A program made the translations under genes and the position numbers. From Stramonita haemastoma (taxonomy: Eukaryota; Mollusca; Gastropoda; Neogastropoda; Muricidae), in assembly GCA_030674155.1 (NCBI GenBank), contig CM060317.1:38468189-38490688 (forward strand): 22,500 nucleotides of DNA, read 5' to 3'. The notes under the pieces were generated by a model, which saw only the letters and a list, made by a program, of their open reading frames with translations, did not search any database and was not told where the DNA came from. Each line of letters opens with the position of its first letter. The first letter of the stretch is position 1. Positions 1 through 9,522 of the stretch are shown in pieces.

Positions 1-50
1 TTGAGGATCAGGGAATGTAAAGCAGCGAGGGAGAGGAGATGGGCACCAAG
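1..50 (+). mobile_element. SINE family B, internal fragment cut by window edge
   Basis: The first 50 bases match the middle of the family B SINE seen in full at 9523, 14367 and 20484: a GGTCAGGGAAGGTAAAGC-like stretch followed by the AGCGAGGG..GAGGAGATGGG block. The 5' part lies outside the window. The expected downstream GCCCTCAATATGCTGG block is missing, so this copy is also truncated on its 3' side. Confidence 0.65.
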
Positions 51-264
51 GAAATTAATCATTTAGGTTTGTTGTTATTCTGCTTTGGCGTGAATCACTT
101 CTTAAACAAAAAAAACCACCAAAACTAAAGGTGCAGGACAGTAGTTCGACACAGTTTATTTGCAATACAAACCACTACTTATAACTGTAGTTTTACAGAC
201 AGAGCTTCACTGGTTCCCTGTTAAGCTTGGCCTCCAACATTAATCAGTAACAGTCATACGCTCT
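51..264. other. Unassigned non-coding DNA
   Basis: This AT-leaning stretch lies between the SINE fragment and the CA tract. It has no convincing coding frame or repeat-family match, only a short A-run near 108-116. Confidence 0.4.
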
Positions 265-804
<540 letters not shown>

Positions 805-952
805 CCTGCACCAGAAATATCTTGTCTGACACCCTGTGTACTCAGCAAACACCAATGCATGCACTCTCCTCCACATCTTCTGAGGGGCGATAGAAAGAGG
901 TGGTGAGATTCAATGCTAAGACTGTCTCGGAACAAGCATTAGGCCTAATATT

Positions 953-1084
953 TTACTTCTCCCACACTTTTGGAATTCCTTCTCTCCTTTTATCAAAATA
1001 AAGAATCTCTCTGATCCGTCAGAATTCAAATCTTGGATGAAAACTTATATCTTCCTAAAAAAGTTTTTCTCTCCCCCCTTATAG
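953..1084 (+). pseudogene. C-terminal remnant of a CR1/L2-type LINE ORF2
   Basis: Reading from 953, 43 codons end at a TAG at 1082-1084. The peptide contains HFWNSFSPFI, then an NLSDPSEFKSWMKTYIF segment. This matches the extreme C-terminal signature of CR1/L2-like LINE reverse-transcriptase ORFs, typically W-N-S-L-P, a spacer, then S-F-K-S-x-L-K-T-Y-L-F. No start codon is expected in such a piece. The upstream sequence (900-952) seems to continue the similarity in another frame, which suggests a frameshift. The rest of the element is absent, consistent with 5' truncation. The sequence after the stop (1085-1161) would be the 3' UTR and runs directly into a CT tract. The assignment rests on motif recognition only. 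Confidence 0.6.
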
Positions 1085-1158
1085 TATTGATTTAATTGGA
1101 CGTGAGTGGTAGGTCGTGCTTGGTTTGATGTGTATTATTTTTGTTGTTCTTCAGTTCG

Positions 1159-1364
<206 letters not shown>

Positions 1365-1371
1365 GAGAGGT

Positions 1372-1650
<279 letters not shown>

Positions 1651-1886
1651 TGACTGTTACTGGGTTTTTTCAAGCCCACACCAATCACATTTGTACAAAG
1701 TTTTCAGAGAGTCAAAAAAATACAGGAAACTTTGGACGGAAGTGTTACAGTTGTGTAAGTTACAGATGTTTGTCTTTCCCATCAACACAGACTTATTTGA
1801 ACTGATCAAACTTATAAGACGTTGCTCGCCTTCCCCTGGGTACTCGGTGAATGCTGTGTTTAGTGTATAAATGCACTTCCGATATG
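1651..1886. other. Unassigned unique-looking DNA between microsatellites
   Basis: About 235 bases without recognised coding or repeat content. The short frames here start inside GT repeats and are not convincing. Confidence 0.35.
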
Positions 1887-1891
1887 TGCAC

Positions 1892-1953
<62 letters not shown>

Positions 1954-2047
1954 CTGTCTGTCTGTCTGTCTGTCTGTGTATGTGTGTGTCTGTGTCTCTG
2001 TGTCTGTATGTATGTGTCTGTGTGTGCGTGTGTGTGTGTGTGTGTGT
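1886..2047. repeat. Compound (CG)n-(TG)n-(TCTG)n microsatellite
   Basis: An alternating CG tract at about 1889-1906 passes into TG, then into TCTG tetramers (about 1951-1976), then mixed GTCT and GT. The CG/TG part is alternating purine-pyrimidine and is a candidate for left-handed Z-DNA. Confidence 0.95.
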
Positions 2048-2092
2048 AATAGTAGTAGTAGCAGCAGCAGCAGCAGCAGCAGATAGTAGTAT

Positions 2093-2160
<68 letters not shown>
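2048..2160. repeat. (TAG)n-(CAG)n-(TAG)n triplet array
   Basis: TAG/AGT triplets flank a run of about seven CAG triplets (about 2061-2082), with ATAGTAGTATG breaks, followed by more than 20 TAG triplets. On the minus strand this reads as poly-Tyr in one frame, which is a repeat artefact. Confidence 0.95.
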
Positions 2161-2219
2161 CTTCAGTTTTATCTTTCCACTTTAAGTGATACCAGACGAT
2201 CAAAAGAAAAAATGGAAAG

Positions 2220-2279
2220 TGCGTGTGTGTGTATGCGTGCGTGCGTGCGTGTTACGTTCGTGCGTGCGTGCACGCGCGG

Positions 2280-2314
<35 letters not shown>

Positions 2315-2338
2315 GTGTGTGTATGTGTATGTGTGTGG
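2220..2338. repeat. (GT)n/(GTGC)n microsatellite
   Basis: A GT tract with TGCG tetramers and one CACGCGCGGGCG break. It directly abuts the apparent 3' side of the minus-strand LINE remnant that starts at 2339. Confidence 0.93.
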
Positions 2339-2433
2339 TGAATACATCATAATAACAAACAGATTACGCTAAACAAAATAACCAGTAAATAATAATGCAA
2401 AATCGATTAAAAAATACTACAACAAATCATTTA

Positions 2434-3300
2434 TTATAGCAAATGCCTTGTGGTACGTGATTGTAAACCTTTAAAAATATCAAACATCATGTCTACATTA
2501 TTGAGAACTTCTTCAATAGAAGTCTTTGAAACGAGAGGCAAATACGGTTTTAAATTCCGGCAATCTAGTGTGATATGAGTATTGGAAATAATATTATATT
2601 CTCAGCATAAGCATTTAACATTCTTGCTGAATTTTGTAACAAATGCTTTTAGCTTTATTCTTAAGAATAATGCCTTGAGTTGTATGTCTCTGAAAACAGC
2701 TGTGTGAATCTTTCGATGGATAATATTATCTTCAAACACTCTCTTCCTACGTAGACTCCAAGTTGAAAGCTGTCTTGTTTTGCTGATATAAATCCATGGA
2801 TTTTTTCAAGGATGCCTGGTCTAATAATCGGTAACCCTCTCCTAAGGATAAAGGAATATGCAATGCTGTGGATCTTCTGTCATTAGTTGCACCTTTTTTA
2901 GCACATCTATCAACCCACTCATTTGAATATAGTCCTATATGTGAAGGAGTCCAACAAAAGGTGAAATTTATACCTCTTAGGCTTATAAAGTTTATCATGT
3001 ACTTGATATCAAATAATTATGATTCCAGAAATTTTCTTATGATTGGAAGATTTCAAAGCACATAAGGCAGACTTAGAATCGACATAAAATAACATACGAT
3101 AAAAATAACTGGAAGATTTAAAATATAGGTCAAAGCCATTAAAATTGCAATGAGCTCAGCTGTGAATACTGATCTATATTTACCAACATAGTATGACTTT
3201 TCAGCTTTCAGAGATGGCATCACGAAAGCTGAGCCTGCTTGTTGATTGTCTAACAGTGAACCATCTGTATCAACTTTCAGAGAATGCGAATAATTAGTCC
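2434..3300 (-). pseudogene. Decayed LINE ORF2 C-terminus with RNase H domain
   Basis: This is the C-terminal part of a non-LTR retrotransposon polyprotein, read on the minus strand from about 3300 to a TAA at 2434-2436. The RNase H residues appear in order although the frame breaks: VDTDGS (first Asp), VFTAELIAIL (Glu), LFYVDSKSALCAL (second Asp), then FCWTPSHIG..NEWVDRCAKKG (the His and last Asp). Downstream come WSLRRKRVFEDNIIHRKIH and a Zn-finger-like CLC..HITLDC motif, where a TGA (2602-2604) stands in place of the expected next residue. At least three frame changes (near 3090, 3000 and 2757) and two in-frame stops make it non-functional. RNase H domains of this kind occur in the I, R1, LOA and related LINE clades; the exact clade is not determined. 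The upstream reverse transcriptase and endonuclease are missing, replaced by a GT tract from 3306. Confidence 0.85.
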
Positions 3301-3305
3301 GAATT

Positions 3306-3415
3306 TTGTGTGTGTGTGTGTGTTCGCGCGTGCGCGCGCACGTGTGTGTGCGCGTGCGCACAGGTGTATGTGTGTGTGTATTTGCGCGCGCGCGCGTGTG
3401 TGTGCGTGTGTGTTA
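3306..3415. repeat. (GT)n/(GC)n microsatellite with Z-DNA potential
   Basis: Alternating purine-pyrimidine blocks: GT, then CGCGCGTGCGCGCGCACGTG, GT again, and CGCGCGCGCG at about 3385-3395. It cuts the 5' side of the neighbouring LINE remnant. Confidence 0.93.
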
Positions 3416-3768
3416 TAGACATACCTGTCTGAGTTTCTTTCTCTATGAATTCTTGCAACATGTCATTTATTCAGACAAAGCTTCAGACGAGTCAAACATT
3501 GCAAAATGAATAAACTCCCTGTATACAAGGACAGTAACTAAAAGATCCGTTTTTCTCCTGTCCGCCGTCACATTAACACTTTCTTCACAAGGTCATGGGC
3601 ATCGTTTATCTTCTTCCCCTTCCGCCTTCCCCACTCCCTTTTATAGAGGGAACATTGCATAACATGTTGGGGGGGGTTTTCCATGCATATGTTTTAATTC
3701 GATTTCTGCGTTTCATCTGCACTTTTGACCGGCATCAGAATGTTAATTCCTAGTAAAAACCTCAACAA

Positions 3769-3770
<2 letters not shown>
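3416..3770. other. Unassigned DNA
   Basis: About 355 bases. I looked for continuation of the upstream LINE reading frame on the minus strand and for known repeat motifs and found neither. It contains a short G-run at 3670-3677. Confidence 0.35.
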
Positions 3771-3806
<36 letters not shown>

Positions 3807-3819
3807 AGAGAGGAGAGAG

Positions 3820-3862
<43 letters not shown>

Positions 3863-3876
3863 GAGAGAGAGAGAGG
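3771..3876. repeat. (GA)n microsatellite
   Basis: About 105 bases of GA dinucleotide with AAGAG, AGGAG and ATGAG interruptions. Confidence 0.96.
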
Positions 3877-4157
3877 TAGTGTTCACCTCTCCTTATTGAC
3901 TACCTTTTTTCCCTTAGGTTTTCAGATACAAAATCTGGTTTTTTTTAAGATGGAGGAAATTGATTGATATAAATTAGAATTGAACTAACTTTTTGTCAGC
4001 ATTCCCTGTCAGCAAAGCGAATAACGAATGGGCTGAGAGAAACCAATTTAGTGTAAAAAATAATAATAAATAATAAGGACCCCGGCCCAACTATGCTTCT
4101 TCAAAATGGTTCATGGTGATTTTCTTTCTGCCTTAGATCAATGACATTGTGACGAGT
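3877..4157. other. Unassigned DNA
   Basis: About 280 AT-rich bases with no recognised gene or repeat family, except a small AATAATAAATAATAA stretch near 4060-4075. Confidence 0.35.
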
Positions 4158-4460
<303 letters not shown>

Positions 4461-4499
4461 GATCTTCCTTTATTGAATGAAAATCTTTATTTTTCAAAG

Positions 4500-4548
4500 G
4501 TGCCAGATAAGCAATCACATACTTTTTTCATTCGGCCCCTGTTCTGAT
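4500..4548 (-). mobile_element. SINE family A, short 3' fragment
   Basis: The segment GATAAGCAATCACATAC..TTTTTTCATTCGGCCCC aligns with the minus-strand 3' part of family A at 11100-11135 (AATAAGCAATCATGTGC..TTTTTTCATACGGTCCCC). Only about 50 bases are recognisable. Confidence 0.5.
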
Positions 4549-4668
4549 GAGAGACAGAGAGACAGAGACAGAGAGACAGAGAGATAGACAGAGAGAGAGA
4601 GAGAGACAAGAGAAAGGAGAGCGTGCACGCGGTGCGTGCGCGTGTGTGTCTGTCTGTCAGTCTGTTTG
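4547..4668. repeat. (GA)n/(CAGA)n then GTGC/GTCT repeat
   Basis: A GACAGAGA array to about 4615, a short GCGTGCACGC stretch, then GTGTCTGTCTGTCAGTCTG. It is low-complexity. Confidence 0.9.
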
Positions 4669-4676
4669 TATCATTA

Positions 4677-4782
4677 CCAGGCGCAGCCGAGTTCCGAACC
4701 CTCGGTCTGCCGCTTTATTACCATCTAGTTTGAAAAAAAAACTCCACACCTTCACCACACGGCCACCGTGCCATCCTTCAAT
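4677..4782 (-). mobile_element. tRNA-like relic, possible SINE head
   Basis: On the minus strand, GGCACGGTGGCCGTGTGGTG at the high-coordinate end resembles a pol III A-box region. About 70 nt further on, CGAGGGTTCGGAACTCGGC resembles a B-box (GGTTCGANNC). The spacing is wider than in a tRNA, and a run of T and other sequence lies between them, so this is not a tRNA gene. It may be a degraded tRNA-derived SINE of a family different from A and B. Confidence 0.35.
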
Positions 4783-5050
4783 GATGGTCGTTAATTAAGA
4801 GATATTGAAAAGTGTCTTTGAATTTTTGTGTCATATCACCAGTTTTTGGGTCACGTTTTCTGATTGGAAGCTAGATTTATACCCAAAGGCCAATGTCCTG
4901 ACCTGTCGGGAAAATGCAGAATTGGGGGGAGGGTGGGGGGAGGAGAGAAGAGGTTTTAAGGCGCCAGCGCAAGAATGACGGAAAGGAAATTTGATAAAAT
5001 ATTGTTTCATATCTTCAAAAATAGTGATTTTTCTTCTGTGGTGAATCATT
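4783..5050. other. Unassigned DNA
   Basis: About 270 bases without recognised genes. It contains a G-rich stretch at 4923-4952. Confidence 0.35.
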
Positions 5051-5052
5051 TC

Positions 5053-5053
<1 letters not shown>

Positions 5054-5139
<86 letters not shown>

Positions 5140-5250
5140 TGTGTGTCTGTGTGTCTGTGTGTCTGTGTTGTGTCTGTGTCTGTGTTGTGTGTGTGCCCGC
5201 GCACGCGCATGTGTGTATGTGTGCACGCTTGTGTGTATGTGTGCGTGCGT
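5054..5250. repeat. (GT)n microsatellite
   Basis: A pure GT run from about 5055 to 5138, then GTGTCT and GTTGTG variants and a CGCGCACGCGCATG block. Confidence 0.96.
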
Positions 5251-5302
5251 GTTATATATATATACATATATATATATATATTATATATACTATAATATAT
5301 GC
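5251..5302. repeat. (TA)n tract
   Basis: Alternating TA with single CA and TTA breaks, continuous with the GT array on its left. Confidence 0.9.
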
Positions 5303-5344
5303 GCGCGTGTTGTGTGTTAGTATGTTTGTGTGTGTGGGGGGGTT

Positions 5345-5572
5345 ATTCTTTTTTTATTTCGAGGAAAGTGCAATAAGCACTCATGCGCTTTTCTACATCC
5401 AGTCCCCGTGTGTATGCACTATGCAGTTTTGTCAATTCTGTCATCCGTTCCCACGCCCACAATGGCCTACTCTTACAAAAAGCGGAACGGGTTTTAATGT
5501 GTCGCAAGATGTTCTGCTGGTTCGCACACTGAGGACTGGGTTTATAGTCTCATCCGAAGGATTTTGGGGGAA
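5345..5572 (-). mobile_element. SINE family A, 5'-truncated copy
   Basis: It matches the reverse complement of the full copy at 13589-13952. Shared blocks include GTCCCCGTGTGTATGCA, GTCATC(C)GTTCCCAC, AATGGCCTACTCTTAC, AAAAGCGGAACGGG, AGATGTTCTGC, TTCGCACAC and CTCATCCGAAGGA. The match ends at about 5572, where a GT tract begins, so the tRNA-like head is missing. The sequence GATGAGACTTTAAACC.. in family A is its most conserved central part. Confidence 0.85.
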
Positions 5573-5576
5573 TGGA

Positions 5577-5593
5577 ACGTGTTGTGTGTGTTG

Positions 5594-5647
<54 letters not shown>

Positions 5648-5760
5648 GTGTGTCTGTTGTCTGTCGTCTGTGTTGTATGTGTTGTGTGTGTCTGTTGTTG
5701 TCTGTGTGTCTGTGTGTGTCTGTGTGTGTGTGTGTGTGTATCGTGTCTCTATGTGTCTGC
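5577..5760. repeat. (GT)n/(GTCT)n microsatellite
   Basis: GT repeats with TTG, TCTG and TGTCG interruptions, starting at the broken edge of the family A SINE. Confidence 0.95.
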
Positions 5761-5789
5761 ATCTGATGGTGTTTTGTGTGTGGTGTTTT

Positions 5790-5806
5790 GGGGGGGGGGG
5801 GGGGGG
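5790..5806 (+). repeat. Poly-G run
   Basis: A run of 17 consecutive G. It is a likely quadruplex former and a likely site of sequencing or assembly length error. Confidence 0.95.
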
Positions 5807-6205
5807 TAGTCGAGGAGCAATAAATATATTTTTTTTAATTTAAAGTAGATCAGTGACACAACGATAAGTGAGCAAAACGGTAAGAACATTCGTACAAGTT
5901 TAAGGCTCACTAGTCGCCAAGTACCGCTTCGCCATGATCGTTCGTTCCTATCGGGCTGTCAACAGGCTTCAGTCGCACCTCAGCAGTATTGCTGTGGTCC
6001 TCCCTCACCAGCCAGCGTTTACCTGGATACCACGTTGTCAGCCACAGCGCATTCAAGCCCAGCCGTTTCAGTTCCTGAAAGTCCAGTTACTGGCATTTTG
6101 CATGTAAATGGCGTTTGTTTTTTTTTGTCGTAGCTCATGCAAGAACACGCCCTATTATATGGTGTGGTGAATCAGGTCGTCTAGAGTTAACATACCTAGC
6201 TGGAA
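5807..6205. other. Unassigned DNA
   Basis: About 400 bases of balanced composition that look unique within the window. I found no convincing open frame, RNA gene or repeat match. Confidence 0.35.
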
Positions 6206-6337
6206 AGCGAGGCATCAGACCTCAGCTTCTCTAAGGGGCCAGCATGTTGAGGGCGGCGCCCATCTCCTTCCCTCGCTGCTTTACCTTCCCTGACCCTTCT
6301 CTACGACCACTAGGTTTAGGACACCTTCACCTTATAT
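6206..6337. mobile_element. Chimeric SINE family B copy with inverted middle
   Basis: Positions 6206-6296 match the middle of family B in minus orientation (GCGAGGCATCAGA..GGCCAGCAT..GGCGCCCATCTCC..CTCGCTGCTTTACC). Positions 6297-6337 match the 3' end of the same family in plus orientation (CTACGACCACTAGG..GGACACCTTCACCTTA). The tRNA/5S-like head is absent. This is either an inverted internal segment within one copy or two fragments joined. Confidence 0.65.
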
Positions 6338-6571
6338 ATGCATGCAGAAAGAGGGGGAAAATTGCGGCGATGCTCTTGTGGCGACGCACACTTCGGGATG
6401 GAAACCATGAAATTCACGCAGAGAAATCTGCTGGGTTTGAAAGTAGTGTATAAACACATGCAATACAACTTGCTCTGGTCCTTTCTTGCCAAAGGCTCTG
6501 TTATGAAGCCTGTCCTCTGCTTCTCTTGTCACTCTTCATTCAGTGCAGAAACGGTGGCGAAAAAAAATTAC
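6338..6571. other. Unassigned DNA
   Basis: About 230 bases. A reading frame of about 80 codons crosses it on the plus strand and continues into the GT tract. It has no recognised motif, and the continuation is repeat-encoded, so I do not call it a gene. Confidence 0.35.
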
Positions 6572-6572
6572 G

Positions 6573-6573
<1 letters not shown>

Positions 6574-6606
<33 letters not shown>

Positions 6607-6890
6607 TGCGTGCGTGCGTGCGTGCGTGGTGTGTGTGGTGGTGTGTGTGTGTGTGTGTGTGGTGGTGTGTGGTGGTGGTGTGGTGGGTGGTGTGTGTGTG
6701 TGGGTTGTGTCTGTTGTGTGTGTGTGTTGTGGTTGTGTGTGCGTGCGTGCGTGCTGGTGCTGTTGCGTGCGTGGTGCGTGTGTTTTCTGTGTGTCTGTGT
6801 CTGTGTGGTGTCTGTGTGTGTCTTTGTGTGTCTCTGTGTGTTGTTACGGTGGGGTTTTTTGGTGTCTGTGTCTGTGCGTGCGTGCATGTG
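6574..6890. repeat. (GT)n with GGT, TGCG and GTCT variants
   Basis: A degenerate GT array in which GGTGGT, GTGCGTGC and GTCTGTGT blocks alternate. Confidence 0.94.
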
Positions 6891-7007
6891 TACTGCTGTT
6901 TTTGTGTTGGTTTTCTGTTTTTGCTCGAATTGTTCTCGATTGTTTTTCCTTTTTTAATTCTGGGCAGAATAGAACTAGCTTCCATGAATTACTCTAGGGC
7001 ATGAACT

Positions 7008-7190
7008 ACTAAAAAAAAAAAGAAAAGAAGAGCGGGGGGGGGAAGAAGAGGGGGTAGGGGAAAGGGAGGGGGATGTATAGGGGACTCAAACGGCAAAGAT
7101 GACTCAGAAGAAGTGCAAATTTAGACAGAAGTGGTGCATGGGGGTGGGGGGTAGGAAAGAGGGGGAGGGGGGCTTGGGAGAGAGGGTAAA
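7008..7190 (+). repeat. Polypurine tract
   Basis: A-run (7009-7020), then AGAAAAGAAGAG, a G-run, and many GGGG/GGGGG blocks to about 7190. The plus strand is strongly purine-rich, with triplex and quadruplex potential. Confidence 0.8.
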
Positions 7191-7317
7191 TCGAATGTTT
7201 GTTTTCCGATTTGCTGGCTTCCTTTTTGCTAGTTTGATCTAGTTTATATGTGTATAAGCTTCATGTGCACAAGGAGAGAACGTGGGTGGGTGGGGAACAA
7301 TGGTTGAATTTACCTTG

Positions 7318-7562
7318 TGTGTATGTTTATGTGAATGTGTGTCGGTACATGCCATGCTGTGTGTGTGTGTGGTGTGTGGTGTGAATGGTGTGTGTGTGTG
7401 TGTGTTGTGTGTGTGTGTGTGTGGTGGTGTAGTGTGGGGGGGGGGAGGGGAGTGTGTGTGTGCGTGTGAGAGAGAGAGAGAGTGTGTGTGTGTGAGAGAG
7501 AGAGAGTGTGTGTGTGTGTGTGTGTCGTGCGTGCGTGCGTGCTTGTGTTTGTGTTGTGTGTG

Positions 7563-7630
<68 letters not shown>

Positions 7631-7780
7631 AGGTGTGCAGTGTGTCTTGTCTGTGTGTATGTGTGTGTTTATGTGTTTGTTGTATTTGTGTGTGTCTCTG
7701 TTTGTGTGCACGTTCGTGGGTGAGTATACATGTGAACGCGCATGTGTGTGCCTGTGTCTCTGTGTCTATGTCTGTGTGCA
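7318..7780. repeat. (GT)n with (GA)n blocks
   Basis: GT repeats with embedded GAGAGAGA blocks (about 7469-7506), a GGGGGGGGGGAGGGG stretch at 7437-7451, a CGTGCGTGC block, a pure GT run (about 7568-7629) and a degenerate GT tail. Confidence 0.94.
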
Positions 7781-7835
7781 TGCTTACCTCTCACTTTCAA
7801 AACCTGTCTTCCTTTTGACTCTATTATTATTAAAC

Positions 7836-7848
7836 CCCCCCCCCCCTT
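7836..7848. repeat. Poly-C run
   Basis: A run of about 13 consecutive C within a short unassigned stretch. Confidence 0.85.
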
Positions 7849-7997
7849 TCTAGTCGCCATCGTAACCCTAATTTCCAACACCGGACATATTTTATTCTTT
7901 GTTTGAGGAAGGAACTTTTCTGTTCACATGCACACTGACCGGCTAAAAACCAGGAATCCTCCTCCCTCTGCATCAGAGCAGGAGCTTTGCTTTTCAT

Positions 7998-8100
7998 ACA
8001 CACAGACGGCAAAGATGGGGTGAAAATTGCATAGAACCTGTCGCTCGCATTCACAGTTGATGCCAGTGATTTGGCTGCGGATTACCTCCCTTACCGTCCC
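7998..8100 (+). repeat. Dispersed repeat family C, copy 1
   Basis: It contains the family core GGGGTGAAAATTGCATAGA, then CCTGTCGCTCGCATTC, GTTGATGCCAGTGATTT and GGCTGCGGATTACC. The same order is seen in copies at 9190, 10150, 12585, 15985, 16920 and 17540. The match fades near 8100. Confidence 0.6.
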
Positions 8101-8740
8101 CCCCCACCCTCACCCCACGCTCACCCCACCCCTTTTTTGGCCCTTCCTGCGCTTCCAAGCTACCTCTTTATCATATCCTCCATCTCTCATTCAACTATCT
8201 TCTGTGTCGTGTTGGTGGGTTTTTGTTGTTGTTTTCTTTTTAATATAAGTGAAAATCGGAGATGTGTGTTCAGGTTTAAAAATGACAGTGGATGATGCTT
8301 TGTTTTGTTTTCTTTTCAGGTTTTTTTCCTTTTAATTTTAATATCTTATTAACTTGACGTCTTTCATTGTTTGGGGGGTCAGGTTAATGATTTTGCGGTT
8401 TTTTTCTGGCAACAAGTTTGGTTTGAGTTTCACTAAACTAAATTCTTGGCTAAGGCAAGGTTTGGAATCAGGAATGACTTTCAGAGTCTGGTTCGAAATG
8501 GTTTTTTGTGTTTGGGTTTTGCAGGGGAGGGGTGGGTGGGGTTGGTTAGAGGTGTTTCTATTTCTATTCGGGAGGGGGTGTTTTTGTTGTTTGTTTTTTT
8601 TATTGGTGGTTGCTTTGTTTTATTTTTCGTTCCTCGGCTCGAGCTCCGAGGTTCACCAATGGTGAGATTTTGCCTCTGCAATTGTTTGCTCAATATCAAG
8701 GTCGCTACATCCCTACTTCGGGGATGAAGTCTAAACACAA
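8101..8740. other. Unassigned T-rich DNA
   Basis: About 640 bases, C-rich at first (CCCCACCC blocks near 8100-8135) and then rich in T and G. Frames across it are shadows. A 6-bp inverted repeat CCTCGG/CCGAGG (8632-8651) surrounds the palindrome CTCGAG. No repeat family was recognised. Confidence 0.35.
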
Positions 8741-8741
8741 C

Positions 8742-9016
8742 ACCAATGTCCATGCCAATTTTGTTTTCAGTTTTGTCATCTGATCCTACCAGGATGCAAT
8801 GGCCTACTCTTTTGAAATGTGGAGCCTGTTTAACTTGTGTGCAAGATGTTCTGCATGCGTATGTAAACGAGAACTCGGTGTCTCGTACTTTTGGAGAAAC
8901 GGGTTCGGCAGGGATGTTAACTCCAGTGGAAAACTCTCTTGAACATGAGTCTGAGTGGTAACTGAAACCTGCAGCGTATGATGACGAGCTCGAGGCCCTG
9001 ACCACTAGACTAAAAG
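8742..9016 (-). mobile_element. SINE family A, old near-full-length copy
   Basis: The minus strand begins near 9016 with TAGTCTAGTGGTCAGGGCC, a tRNA A-box like the one in the copy at 13589. It continues with CTGGAGTTAACATC, CAAAAGTACGAGAC, AGAACATCTTGCACAC and AAAGAGTAGGCCATTGC, then ATCAGATGACAAAACTG. Many substitutions relative to the copies at 13589 and 11068 indicate an old insertion. The 3' tail is not clearly preserved. Confidence 0.75.
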
Positions 9017-9189
9017 AAACATTTATAAGTAAACAAAAACGCATGAAATGTTTCCCAAAACTCAAGCCCTTTCCAACTTCTTTTTTCTTCTTCAGGAAAC
9101 CAAAATATCAACCCAGTTTCCCAATCCATTCTAATTGTACCACAGCACCATAATTTTCTGTGAACAGGATCAATTCATTTTTACCCAGA

Positions 9190-9440
9190 AGTGTGCCAGA
9201 TGTCTATCATCGAGTTAGTCTTGATGAATACACATGCAGCCTCAGCGAGCAGTAATGGAGTGAAAATTACAGAGAATCTGCTGTTTGCCTGCCTGGTTAA
9301 CTCCTGCCATTGAGCACTGGCTGTTACGTCTGTTAACTGCTATTTTCTCTGAAAGTGATGGTAAAAGGTGCTGTTTATTTGTCCATCTCCACGATTTTCT
9401 TGTCCCAACTGCCTGAGGACTGAATCTCCAGTAAATTGAC
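9190..9440 (+). repeat. Dispersed repeat family C, copy 2
   Basis: Shared blocks: AGTAATGGAGTGAAAATTAC, CTGCTGTTTGCCTGCCTGG, AAAGTGATGGTAAAAGG, TTTATTTGTCCATCTCCACG, TTCTTGTCCCAACTGCCTG and GGACTGAATCTCC. An upstream GTGTGCCAGATGTCTATC may belong to the 5' part, as in the fragment at 13995. It lies just left of a family B SINE. Confidence 0.65.
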
Positions 9441-9512
9441 GCGTAGACCTGTAGGGCTTTGTGTGTATCCCACCGGAATAGAAGACGGATGGATTTTGCT
9501 TTTGTCGACAGT

Positions 9513-9522
9513 TATAAACCAT
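9513..9522 (+). repeat. Target-site duplication, left copy
   Basis: TATAAACCAT, repeated exactly at 9824-9833. The two copies bracket the family B SINE. Confidence 0.8.
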
